From assembly GCA_018389105.1 (NCBI GenBank), contig JACATO010000132.1, positions 1,376,501 to 1,440,500 on the forward strand: a DNA stretch of 64,000 nt, read 5' to 3'. The stretch comes from Nautilus pompilius (lineage: Eukaryota; Mollusca; Cephalopoda; Nautilida; Nautilidae). Made by a program: the position numbers and the translations under genes. Under the pieces are notes generated by a model. It did no database searches. It was not told the DNA's origin and was given only the letters and a program-made list of their open reading frames with translations. Positions 12,750 to 24,975 of this stretch are shown here, in pieces. The first letter of the stretch is position 1. The number at the start of each line of letters is the position of its first letter.

Positions 12750-13102
12750 CAGCATTGGCCAAAAGTTTTGCATTGTTTTACATCTGTAATAACAAAATCT
12801 ATCTTCAAATGTATGCTCATATAACTTAACACTGTATGATGGACACTTCTAAATATTTACTCTTGAATATCCATTGCTAAGTAAGTCACACTTGTCTTCA
12901 GGGTTTTTAACATCCTTTCAGAAATGATGTATTTGCATGTCAGATTTCAAATTGTCACATTTTGAAATTTTGGTCATTTTACCACTAAATATGTCATACT
13001 CTTCAGTATGATAACGCAACAGTATTTGGCAAATTCAGCAGTTTTGAGTTTCTCAAACAAAATTAGTAAATTCTTGTAATGTAAAATTTTTGGACTTGGC
13101 TG
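12750..13102. mobile_element. Tc1-type MITE, 353 bp
   Basis: TA at 12748-12749 and at 13103-13104 flank inverted ends. The left end reads CAGCATTGGCCAAAAGTTTT, and the reverse complement of the right end reads CAGCCAAGTCCAAAAATTTT. The CAG start and the GGCCAAAAGTTTTG style are typical of Tc1-like ends. The interior has no ORF, so this is a non-autonomous derivative. It lies only 67 bp beyond the mariner. Confidence 0.75.
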
Positions 13103-13104
13103 TA

Positions 13105-14049
13105 CATACATACATTTAATAGCTTAGATTATTATTTTTGGATCAGGGGCTTTATCTGTTTAAAATCCTGACATTAATTATAAATCTACTATAAGTTTAT
13201 GTATGTGGTGTTGTGTATAATGAATAATTTCAAGTTAATATTTTTACTTAATGCTAATAATACCTGCTGAACTTAGAGCAGAAACCATCTCATATTCACT
13301 TAATGTTTAAACAGAACAGCTTTATGAAATATTTTCTCTTCTATTGCACTATCTAATGCTTTCATTCTTTAGTGTAAATAAGATGTACTAAAAGTAAATG
13401 TATTCTTTAGGTTTAATGCTTTTAATAATTATATTACATATTTAAAAAAAAATCTGTGTATTCAAATAGACATTATCTCCACAGCTTTGAAAGGAAAATC
13501 CAGTTTTAGCCAGGTGCAGATAAAAACTATATTAGTTATGAAAATTTATATTTTAGACAAGTACAGTTTGTAATATGGATTTCTCCTGTAAATTTTAAAG
13601 CTGGTGTTATGCACAGATCACTAAAAACAATTGCTACATACTTGTAGGTGTTGAGAACAGTAGCAGCGAACCACTGCTGCTGCTAAGAATTCCTTGGGAA
13701 TCACTTTCATCAGCAATATGAACGAGTATACCTTTCCTTATTATCAGAACAAAAAAAAAAAAAAAGAAATTCTGTCCCTTTTTCCTGATGAACAAAGACA
13801 CTGAATGAAATAGGGTATTTGCCAAATATATTATGGATAATTCAATGCAAATGCTCTTGTAAAGATTACAACGAGGATAGACTCCAAAGTAAACCTACAA
13901 CCCCCTTCCATAAATGCGACTCCACTGCAAAGAAAAAATCTGAAAACTGGTGCCCTCTTCCAACCAGTTCACTAATTAAAGCAGCCACTCATCTTTCTCC
14001 TAACACTGATTTCATCCTGTAGCTGATTCACATGCAGTGTTTTGTTCTC
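13105..14049. other. Intergenic DNA, no gene
   Basis: AT-rich, with poly-A and poly-T near 13750. Positions 13640-13720 hold a CAGCAG/CTGCTG-like short stretch. No recognisable protein or RNA gene. Confidence 0.5.
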
Positions 14050-14340
14050 GCTCTCTAGTGTCTGCTCTTGGCGGTGCAGAAATCAATTAATGACCTCATT
14101 CCAACACAGATCACGTCTCCTCTGGGAATGGTAGCCATTGCTAGCTTGCTGGGTATAGAGGCCAGTTTGATGGCTAGAAGGCCATGCTGCAGTTCTGTTG
14201 ACAAACAAACCATATATTAGCTGGCTGAATAAATTAGTGACTGGCAAACAATACATCATTATTGGATGGCAAAACAATAACAAATAAACTACTTGGCTGT
14301 TAAATTTAACAATGCAGAATATACTCAAACAATGGAGGAG
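14050..14340. promoter_or_regulatory. Candidate conserved cis-regulatory block
   Basis: GC-richer than its surroundings, non-repetitive and without a convincing ORF. It contains a paired homeodomain-type motif TCAATTAATGA near 14083-14093, AATAAATTAG near 14229, and a SOX-like cluster (AACAAT, ATTATTGG, AACAATAACAAAT) within 14236-14285. The motifs are visible. The regulatory role is inference, and cross-species conservation cannot be tested here. Confidence 0.3.
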
Positions 14341-14936
14341 TTTAAGCCAATCATACTTATCAAGGGTTGCACCTTCAGGATAAGGGGCATTTTTGTCAGT
14401 AAGCAGATTTTTGATAGTTTAGTCTTTTCAGAATTAGATTAGTGCATAAACAACCTTGTAAGTAGGAAAACTAATATTGGGAATCTAGGATGGCTTTTCC
14501 TGTGCTTTGGTAAATGTTAGGGTTCAACTGCTAACTATACAATAACTGCTGCACTAGTTATCAGTGGGAGAGACATTCTATGAACACTGGTTACTTATGT
14601 CAGTTACCTGGTGGATTAGTAAATTGTTCATTAATTAAAGGTATGGTCCTGTTTCAGTGTTTTGTTTTAAGTATTTAGCAGAAAGAATGAGGAAGAATTA
14701 TATCTTAAAAACAGATCTATTAAAGGAACAGTGTTCAGCATGTACAAAATACAACTTAGTAAATAAATTGAGGAAAAAAAGAAACTCATTAATGATAAAA
14801 AATGAAAATTGGAAAGTATTATATTTAAATTTTGTTAACTTTGCCATTTTTCTTTCTGAAGCTGTCAACTAGAATCACAAAAGCCCAGAATTTTCATTAC
14901 AGCAATGAATATTTCGTGATGTCAAACAAAAACATA

Positions 14937-15370
14937 CAAGGGTCATACTGAAAAAAGTGACCAACCTTAATTAATTGCACTCTTTGGGCAAACTTGTGGT
15001 TTTATTCGCACAAATTATAACAGCATATAGAAATATCAGAGGGAAAGCAAAAGAAATAATGTTTTCAGAGTTCATCCACACGGGTTCTGTTGCAAGGTGT
15101 TACTTGAATATGGTGCCATTGTTTCCTATTTCACTCTAGCTTAACTGATGCTAACTTCACCAAACACATTCTGCATTTGTTAGGCTAGTTCTCTGTTTCT
15201 ATATACTGCTCATAGTAAACTCCATTTACAAAAGCTGCTGTGTTGGCAACTGAGGAATAAAAAAGACACCACTGAATGCTTTATAGCGGCAACATTATGT
15301 TTTGTGTGAATAAAATCACAGGTTTGTCGAAATAATGGTTTTTCCTGTAATTAACCAGGCTTCAATTACT
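14937..15370. mobile_element. Mariner-like or MITE remnant with inverted arms
   Basis: The left end CAAGGGTCATACTGAAAAAA follows TA at 14935-14936 and has the look of a mariner TIR. An inner arm around 14988-15022 (ACTTGTGGTTTTATTCGCAC) is matched in inverted orientation by 15295-15328, whose reverse complement reads ACCTGTGATTTTATTCACAC. The outer right terminus is not recognisable, so the right limit is approximate. No transposase is readable. Confidence 0.45.
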
Positions 15371-18203
15371 TTAAACACAATCTTTGTATTTTGGAAAAAA
15401 AATCAAATTAGATTTTTGTTTGGTATTTGTAAATTTCCCTGGTTTTTATTGAAAGTTTGTTTTATATTGCAGATGAGAAAAATTGTGTAGCAAATGGAAG
15501 TTAATATTTGTTAATGGGAGTATCTCAAGGATCTATCACTTCTTTTCTTGGATGCCAATATATCATTTTATTTGAATCTTTACTATATATGCTATTTATG
15601 AGCTTAGTTTCATTTGTAAGGAGTCAGTGGTGTTTGACCTGCAGTGTATGTAAACAAGTGATACCTCAGTCAAGATTGTCATATACTTACAGAAACATTT
15701 TTTCTGTTCAAAAAAAGTAGATACTAACAGCAATATGAGATGTATGTGTTATTTCATAATTGACTTTACCAACATTCCTATATTCACGTGATGCTTTATT
15801 TAATCTACATACACATATATATATATTTGTTGTTTTATGGGTGGGTAGGTTCTACTTTTATGCCTGAGCAGTGATTCTTTTGATCTTACTTCATTTATTT
15901 GAAATGACCAGTTTATAGATAAACATGTTTGTTTGCTTTTTACTGGGTTATTGCTTGTAATGTGAGATTTCAGAGCAGCAACAACTGGAATGCATTGTTC
16001 AGGAAAATTAAACATATACACTACAAAGGCTCGGAAGATAAACAAATCAAACATTATCCAGACCCAGGATGACATCAACTTACATTAGACATTTCCTAAA
16101 AGAATCTTACCATTGTCTCTTGGTCTAATGAAGACATTTTATAAGTACAATTTTCAGAATGTTTCAGCTTGTTCCTCTGCTGACAGGTGGCTGTGGTTTT
16201 TGCTACCTTTAGGTTGATCTTTGTTTTCATCTGCCATAACTGCCTTTCTAATCAGGTAATGATGCTGATGCTGTATGATATGTTCAATAAGGTAACATGT
16301 TTTTCTATCTCTGAACACTATGGCATGAAACACAATGTGGTCTTCCCTATGGACAGATAAAGATTTGAGGTTTTGGCCTGGGTTATTTGATTTAAATTGT
16401 TAATACCACAGTGGAACAGAACACCCACTGCTTTGGCAATACCTCACTCTCAATAAATGAATTAAGAGACTGATGCTATATCTGTTCAGTAATGGCTACA
16501 ATCATTACCAGTAGCTTGTGAGAGAGACACTAACTGCACTCTAAGTTGCTGAAGTGGCAGACAATGTCTCTGGCAGTACACTGAAATCCCATGTGGCTGT
16601 CTAGGAAAATCTGTATGTTTAAAAGAAACATCAACAAAATCCCCTATAAATCAATGGTTTGTTATTGGTTGTTTTTGTCAGCAATGACAGAAAATAAGGC
16701 AGAATTACACATGTTTAAGATATAGTCAGCATTGTTACCTGATAATTATTTCAAGAGTTAGCCTGGAAATCTTTTTAAAGACTTTTGTTAGACAGTCATT
16801 TTCTCAGAAGGTATAACATTTTCAGTTTTTACCATAAGATATTATTTTAGGTGTTTCTACAATCTGGAACACCTGTAAGGAACCTCCCCTTCTTTTTCTC
16901 TTATTTGCTTTTTATTAAATATTGAAGTTTTACAGACTTTATTTCACTGTCTCTTTGTCCATGTTTTTCTCCTAATGTCCAAGTGTCCCTCACATCAGCG
17001 GACTTATATAAAAATTTTTCATATATGCACAAAAACATTTTTTCAGGATTAAAATTATGAGTATATTACAGATTTATTTTTATGTTAATTTATCTTTAAG
17101 GAGTTTTATTAGCTAATTAAAGTTTAAATTTCTGTGCTAGAAAGTAAATGTCCACACTAACATCCAAAATATACATTGTTTACTGCATTTAATTATGGAG
17201 CAATTTACATGCATACATTTTGAACATAATGCAGCCATTTTTTGAAATGGAAATGATTTTGTAATTATTTATTTTAAACAATAATGTAAAGAGTTAAGTA
17301 AAATTTTATAGAAATGCATTATTTGTTGCTATCTTTTTTATACTGCTTAAAACATTTTTATTTATTTATTTTTTGACATTGCAGTTTTTGTTAGAAGTTA
17401 GCCTAATGGTATGTCTCTGTTAGATTGCTTTTCAGTTAGTATGCGGAATGCCACTGTCAGGTTTTTGGGCTTGAATTATTATGTTTAGTCCATCAGAAGA
17501 AAAGTATTTTGCTTTTTTTTTATGATTTAGTTCAGACCAGCTTTTAGATAATTATGTCTTTTCTGCATCAACTTTTGAACAGTAGATTATACATTTCTCT
17601 CTCTCTATTTATACACACACACACACACTTACTTTTTGTTTGTTTGCCAAATACCTTTTTATATGCCACTTTCGTTATTATGAAACCAAAAAAAAAAACA
17701 TTTTTATAGCAAATTAATAATAATAATAAATTAAAGGTAACATTTAACTTTTGTGATCACCATCTTAGGAAAGTAACTAGATTTTTCTGTTCAGAAGTGT
17801 AGATTTTAAAGTCAGTTTTTAGTATTTATACTTGATTTTTATTTTTTTTATCTATTTTTATGCTGAATGGTTTTTATTGTTGTCTTTATTGCAGATTCTT
17901 ATGACTAAGTCCTGAATTAATTATACATCCAAAGTTTTATGAATTTTCTTTAATTACAATGTACATGTACATTTTTTTCAATTTTTTAATAAATTATCTT
18001 GGAAAAGATTTTTTGATTTTGTTCAACTATTTGGAGTGTACAGTATGTATAGAACTATAAGTTACAGCTTGTTAAGTTTTGTAAAAGTAAGTTTATTTTC
18101 TTTGTTATTTTATTCCGAATAAAAATTAATCTAAAATAATACAAAACAACAAGAAATCTTTGTTATGAATATTTGGTGTATGCATCAAGGGATTTTAGAC
18201 ATA
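15371..18203. other. AT-rich intergenic DNA, no gene
   Basis: No protein similarity. An (AC)n microsatellite lies at 17613-17628 with a short (CT)n just before it. Positions 16080-16620 are less AT-rich and non-repetitive but give no recognisable motif order. Confidence 0.5.
17613..17628. repeat. (AC)n microsatellite
   Basis: Eight AC dinucleotides in a row, preceded by a short CT run at about 17597-17606. Too short to suggest function. Confidence 0.9.
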
Positions 18204-18205
18204 TA

Positions 18206-18362
18206 CTGTATTTTTCACACTATACACTAGTAGTTTCTTTTAGTTAAATAATAGAAGTCACAAATTTCAAAATTGAACATTTTTTTTACAGCCCCAAAAT
18301 AAGAGTCAGCCACATCATCTGTGGATATTATCTTTGATTTAAACGAAAAAAAAAAAATACTG
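18206..18362. mobile_element. Short MITE, pogo-type ends
   Basis: A 157-bp segment flanked by TA at 18204-18205 and 18363-18364. The left end is CTGTATTTTTCACACTATAC. The right end reads as CAGTATTTTT followed by more T when reverse-complemented. The interior CCCCAAAATAAGAGTCAGCC resembles the interior of the widespread MITEs whose ends read CTGTATTTTTCGGACTATAA. That family resemblance is from memory and not searched. Confidence 0.5.
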
Positions 18363-18364
18363 TA

Positions 18365-19457
18365 ATGGAATAAGGCTGCAGTCTTGCTAATGCTGTGTCA
18401 AATGTATCTTTAATGAAGACATTATCTCAAGAACAGAGAGCGTCAATCTTCATATTTAGAATAATGACCAAGCTAGCATGTCATCTACCTGATTTGGCTA
18501 CTTTCCTTATTTTTGACTTCTTGCTGATGAACTTTACTTAACTGAAAATTCAGGAATTTGCATCTAGAAACTGAGACATGCCACTAGAATTTTCCACCAT
18601 GCCATTCCTTTTTTTGAGATCATCATTTAGTGCTTTAGAGTTAGATGTAATTTTGTGTGGATAATGCAAACATTCAAGAGGGGTTTATTTTGAGACTTCA
18701 AATTATTACATATTAAGATCACACTGCTACAATTCTGCTGCATCCATGCGCAGCTAAACTGATCTTGTAATTTGTTTTCATTGCTTTTGAGTATGATGCA
18801 TTGAAAATAAACCATACATACCATAATTGTGTGTGGTTAATTATCAAATTAAGAAATGTGTATACTTTACAACTGTGAAATATTTTAAATTTGATTTTTT
18901 TTTTTTACTGAAAGCTGAAATAATATTACAAAATGATAGACAGAGAACCTTTTTATTTTCTCTTGCTCTTTTTGCATGGTAGGAGTTAGAATAAATAGAT
19001 GAACTTTAAGGGAAAAGATTCTTATTATTGGATTTGTGCAGATTAGACTTGCTTAATTATTAAAAGAAAGAAAGAAAGAAAAATTTTTTTAAAATTTTCT
19101 CATTCTATTTTGAAAATTGTTGATTTTTGAATAAATATTTAAGTCATGTATTCCATTCAAAATGTGGAAATTAAAAAAATTTTTTTCCAGATCTTTTTGG
19201 GATATGATACTTTACTGTGACTTTAATTTTGTGATATGTTGGATGTTTCAACAGGATGACTTCTGAACACCAATTTTTACATTGAACTGGGTAACTTGGT
19301 TGTGATGTTTGTCTGAAAGTCACATAGCTTACTATGAGCAGTTGGAGATAATGAGGTGATGTGAGAGGCCTCTGAGTGGCAAAGTTCTTCCAAGACAGTG
19401 ATTTGAACAGTGTCACCAGCACTCCCTGCTACTGAGAGAATTTAACTAATGTCCATA
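18365..19457. other. AT-rich intergenic DNA, no gene
   Basis: Low-complexity AT-rich sequence with poly-T near 18900 and a short (GAAA)n near 19065-19080. No protein or RNA gene seen. Confidence 0.5.
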
Positions 19458-19576
19458 CTAGAACTTCAATTTCAGGTTTGTGGGAGGAGAGTGAGAAGAA
19501 ACCATGCCAGTCTTGAAAGGGATTCATGCTCAGACCCCTCAACCTTAGCAGTCACATAGACTAACAACCACTGGTT
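19458..19576 (-). mobile_element. SINE-related fragment, copy 3
   Basis: Retains the blocks CTAGAACTTCAATTTCAG, TGGGAGGAG, AGTGAGAAGAAACCATGCCAG and CTCAGACCCCT, which align in order with copy 1 (6237-6468) if a segment of roughly 50 bp is deleted between GGGAGGAG and AGTGAGAAG. The B-box region is degraded. Same orientation as the other two copies. Confidence 0.45.
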
Positions 19577-22500
19577 TCCCTAAAAGTTATAGTAGCCACT
19601 CTGAGCCATGAACAGGACCATGCTAATCTAAATTAAACAAAAGCATAATTATCAATAATTGTTGAATATTACTATTTCCTAATAAAAGAATAATTGATAA
19701 AGAGTTAGTATAAAATATATGAAATTTTAAGTTGAATGTTAGCTTAGGTAACAAAACAATATTAATTCTTTTAAACTGGCCTTTAATTACACAGTAAAGT
19801 TGGGGAAAGAGAGAGAGAGTCACACACAATGAATATATTACTTTTTTAATCAATAGAATTTATTTAGTTTTTCTTTCATGCGCCATAATAAACCCTAACC
19901 TCTTTGGGCATTTACTACATATGGATTATAACAAATTGTACAACAAATAGCTTTGCATTATGACAGGATATTATTATACCACTATTTTATATTACTGATA
20001 TGCAGCTAGAACTAAGAACTGACAAAACAAAATGAAATGTTTAAGATATAATACACAAATTTTTATCAAATAGTACAACTCAGTATATTAGAAACATGCA
20101 CAAAATTAAATTATACATAAGAAAAAAAAACAAATTCATTTGATTTAGAATCTTCATCTGCTTTGTAATAACTACTGTCAGCGTTTTCAAATATGATTTT
20201 TAGTTAAATCTAAATGAGATGGCCCATTAACTTGAAAATTATTTCTTATCAAATTAATTATTTAATTAATAACATGTGATAATGTAACAAGCAGGAGTAA
20301 AAACATTGAAGGAACCAGACTGCATTTCCTACAACATAAGAAATTCTTAAAAACAAAAAGTTTTCTTAAAATAGTTTTTTTTAGCTTTATTCCAATCTTT
20401 TGTGGTGGGTTTGCATGGCATTTTGATAAAGTTAATGTGAACATTTTCCTTAAGTCATAAAGTATTTGTAGTGTATTCTAACAGATGGAGTTAATTCAGA
20501 GACACTCACTAAAATAATGAGCTATATTTGTAGTACACACATACACATATGATATATATAAACTTAAGTATATTAAATATAATGTCTGTATATATAATGT
20601 AAGATCATAGATTTCATTTAATAGATAAGAAAGAACTGAAATATTCAAATGCCTGGTTTTTCATAAGCAAACTATCCATGAAAATGTACAAAGAAAAAAA
20701 AAACTGCTGAGACATTATTACATTATTCAAGATCATGGTATAATCTATTATTAAAACTAGCAGCTGAAATAATCTTTTCAGTGAAATATGAATTAAACTG
20801 TCTAGATGGTTTTGCGACCTTTCTATTCATTGCTCATAATATTTTAAAAACAATAAAGAATCACAATGTTTATGAATTGCAGTTTTAAAAATGAATTATT
20901 TAATTTTCATTGGATATTGATGCCATGAGAATCAACTTTCAATCTTGAATTATTCATTTTGCTCTGGTTACCGGATGACATCATGGCACTGGATACTCCA
21001 TGTGCGTGCATTCTTTTTTCTACAGATGAGATCTCAAGAGAAGTAATTTTAATGTTGCTCTGAGGCTAAAGCATCTTGGAAGCGATGTCACACCAGTACC
21101 AAGGTCTCTGCTATATAGAATCCTTTGTTTCTACACGTGGAAGGAAAGAAATAGGTTTTATAGATCTACTATAACACAAATACTTGAATCCCAAGTGAAA
21201 GCAAAAGTTAAGTCTTATTCTACAGATAATGCTAATCAGTACTTTATTATTTGCATATTTCATGTAATGAATTTTTCAAATACCCTTGTATATGTATTGG
21301 TATCCATTTACAAAATATTAAGTTGCATTAAGAAATCTAATTTGAACAATTGCTTCTTAAGCCACAAATATTGCATTTTATAAAAGAAAAATACATATTA
21401 TTATTTATTGATTTAAAATAATTGATTGTATATTCACATGAATTTTCTTTTTTCTACTTCTGTTTAATTTGATATTTATTGACAGAAGCAGATTACTTGG
21501 TTGTAATGACATTTTTTGTCCACCAAGATATTATTCCTACAGTGCTATATTATGACGATTTCAGTCAGCAGTTGTAGATTTTTCTTCTATTCTGTATAAT
21601 TTCTTTAATGATATACTTCTTATAACTGGAAGTTTATCTTAGTAAAACATTTTGTTTTAAATACTGGTGCAGACATTTTAACAATTTTATTTGTGTATTT
21701 TTAAAATATTTTTTGGAAAACTTTTTAAAGTGGGACACATGATTAAACTATATTTAACAGTTCTCATAAACTGCTTAGTGCCCTTTCCATTGACTATTTA
21801 CGCTGAGAAATAAGTAAATCTTATACTCAGAGGATTTTTTTAATTTGGACTATAGAAAAATATTTTCTCTGTATAAGGTTTTTAATTATTTTTTTTCTTT
21901 AGAGTCATTGCACATTAGTTCTGACATGAGAAAAACTAATATGATAAATAAAAGCAGAAATAATTAATTAACACTCAAAGTACAGTTGTGTCCATGTTTA
22001 AAACAAAAGTGAAAAATAAATGCTCTATTCAGACTATAACCAGTAATTTTGACCTGGTTCTGGTTGATACATTAGTCTTACAATGAATTTTCTTTATGTA
22101 TTGCCATTCAAATTTATATTAATTTTATTAAGTGAAATTGATAAAACTCTACAATTATGTATTAGAAAATTTTATTTACATTTTGGTACAAATCCACTAT
22201 CTTGGATGGATTTTGATTAGGTTACTACAGGCTTATAGAAAATATTTGATTCAAAAGATACTATGATGAAAGGCTACATAAACAAGAAACTATGCTGTTT
22301 TCTTCATTAGTTTAGCATGGTCACAGGATCCACTGGAGCTGTGTATATAAGCTATGAGAGTGTTGTGTGTAACCATGGAGGCAGAACAGAATTACTATAC
22401 ACACTTCTCCTGAACAGGTGGCTTAGCACCATTATGTTATAGGTTGCCTTGGGGTTTTTAGTGGGATCATTGCCTTGATCTGTTATAGTTTTTAAGCAGA

Positions 22501-24182
22501 CCCTAATTGTTTTTCCAGCCAACATATTATGTCATACTGATTTAAGCAATATCTAAACAGGAAAAAAATCTGACTGAGTTATGCAAGATGTTTGATTATG
22601 CATTAAAATCACTCCAAAAAAAGAAAACCTCTACCAGGAGACATGGAAACTGTGTTGATCCTAGCCACTGGTGCTCTGCTCTATTGAACTTTCTCAGTCT
22701 TACATCTACTCACAGTTCAAAGTTGAAAAAAAAACCAACCCCAACATGTTTTTCTCTGGAGAGGGGGAGATAATATTAGTCAGGGAAACCAAAAGTCCAA
22801 AATCCGAGTTCAAAAGACATTGGAAAAACCGAATGCAACAAGCATCACTGCCTCTGTGTTCTTTCCATTTTCTGCTCTGTTTTCTTTTTATCACTAAACG
22901 TGGTTGCACTATTAAGTGTATTGTTTGATAGTTGGCTGTGGGTGGCTAACTGGAAAGAAGTTATTGGCCATGAAATATTGTTATTGTCATGAAAATTAAT
23001 AGGAAAAACTGGAGTTACACAGATTTATGGCGCTGCACTAAATCAACAAGGTGGGTAAAGTATCTGGGTGCATAATCAGCAGTTCCTTTAATTTTCCTCA
23101 AAGAAAAGTTGGAAAACTGTAAATGCACTATTAACTATTAGATAACATTTCAGTTACTAACTCAAATAATCTACATTATCATTGGCTGTCCACGCAGAAA
23201 GGGGAAACAAACCATCTTCTGCAACTTCATTACCTTACTTCTAATAAAATGATGATACTAACTCTTCAGCTTCTGTAAATAATACAAAATAATAACTTTC
23301 CATTCTTATCTTACATCTTTGTATACTTTTTAAAGGCAAAGAATATTTAAAAAAGAAAAATATTAAAAATCCTCTGTTATCTGATTTTAAAATATTTTCA
23401 ATCCTTTACATACCTCATAACTTTGTTACTGTTTTTATGTTGGTGCATTCTAGAAAGACTTCTCTTTGAGAAAAGAAATCATTCCAGTTTAAGGAAATTA
23501 GGCCTACAGCATCTGATTTGGTTTATAGGCATTTAAAAGGAAGCTCCATTGGAATGTGTGAAATTGGTAAAGGCTCAGAGCATTTAGATAAAGAGAATAA
23601 TTAAAAATACAAAGAGATCTGGATTATAAATTAATTAATAAAAATATTCTTTTACAAGATCATTGATGTATGCAAATGAATATCGGCATGTGCTTCACTT
23701 AGTATTAATCAAGTTCAAAACTAAACATGTAGATAAATATTCTCTGAAATTTGGGAACCTTTTACATAAATTATTTTTTCTTCCTGTTTTCTTTGGCATA
23801 TTATTAAGTATGAGGGATTATCAGAAAGAAAATGTATATGCAAGATCATCTTGTGGAGCTCTGGAAGGGATTTAATCAGAATTGAAAATAAAAAACTTTT
23901 CTTGGTTGGTGGTCGGGGGATGTCAACCCCAATTTTAAAAAAAAAAATGTATAAGCTGATTTATTTGTTTGTAAAACAGTTATTATATTAATAAGATTAA
24001 TAAGGTGTAAAGCAAACAAAAATACACTTGTTTTAAAAAATGTAAGCAACATACAACTAAGTAAAAAATATTTCTACAATGGTTAAAGTTCTAGTCACAA
24101 AATGATCAACACAAAATTCTTTTTATGTGACAATTTTTATCAAAGAAATGTGTAGATTGTGAATCTGATGTTTGAGTTAGAA
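19577..24182. other. AT-rich intergenic DNA, no gene
   Basis: No recognised gene. Short AT-rich microsatellites occur near 20540-20600. Positions 20930-21130 and 22320-22480 are somewhat GC-richer and non-repetitive. Short ORFs near 22590-22930 overlap on both strands, contain lysine- and phenylalanine-rich low-complexity runs, and resemble nothing known. Confidence 0.5.
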
Positions 24183-24345
24183 TGTGGGTGTGTGATGTAA
24201 CTAGATCAATTCTGTTTGCCCATTGTAGCTGTATATAAGTGAGAGTTAGTCTACTCCTCCCTGTGAATGCTGTTTTATGTGTACTATGAAGTAGCTGACC
24301 ATCCAACTCCCCTTTCAGACAGAAGAGGTGCATTTTATCTACGTG
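24183..24345. repeat. Dispersed repeat pair, copy A
   Basis: Aligns in order with 26410-26570: GTGGGTGTGTGATGTAA / GTGGGTGTATGTGTCGTAA, TAGATCAATTC in both, CATTGTAGC / TATTGTAGC, GAAGTAGCTGACC / GAGGTAGCCAGCC, and AGAGGTGCATTTTATCT / AGAGGTGCGATTTACTT. It is an unclassified interspersed repeat, possibly a LINE or SINE tail. Confidence 0.5.
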
Positions 24346-24528
24346 TTTGCCTCAGAAACAATTTTTTTTTGTTTTTTATGAGCTGGAAGAAGAAAAACAT
24401 CATTGAACTTCTTGGGCATTGGAGAAACTCAAATAGTTCTCATACAGTGCTTTCCAGTTTTCTGTGTTTTCTGTTCTGAAAGAGAGAGTATGAACATTAA
24501 TCTACCTAGATTAAATCAGAAATTTAGC

Positions 24529-24975
24529 TTAACTCTTTCCCTATCAAAGTTAGAGATCTCCGATTGGTGATCACATCCCAGTGATTGCCACAGTTGGAGA
24601 TCATCAATCTAACATACTTTTTGTAACACTTGATAAATGATTGGTCAGTGGCACTGGATATCATTTGTTTAAGCATTGGCAAATGCCCTTGTGGGAATTC
24701 CAAATCATCTGTTAATGGAAATGATGTCATTTCCTGGTTAAAAAGCAGTGACACTCATGAGAATAGATCAATTTTCTGTGCCACAAGTGGCCAAAATTAT
24801 CACTGATTTAGACAGTGAAAATGACTTATTTGGAAGTTGCTATGATATCCAGGATATGGGCTTTGATCCACATGACAGAAATAACAGCTTTCCTGGTGTT
24901 TGCCTGAGTACACATTCTAACAATAATGTTTTCCACATGAAAATCACACAAAACATCATGGAGTTGGGTACATAA
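24529..24975 (+). mobile_element. Possible piggyBac-type remnant
   Basis: TTAA at 24529-24532 is followed by CTCTTTCCCTATCAAAG, then short palindrome-like subrepeats (AGAGATCT, GGTGATCACA, TGGAGATCA) of the kind seen at ends of some piggyBac-like elements. An ORF at 24748-24975 has an acidic stretch (IITDLDSENDLFGSCYDI) reminiscent of the acidic N-termini of piggyBac transposases. No catalytic Asp motif and no second TTAA-flanked end was found. Weak call. Confidence 0.25.
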
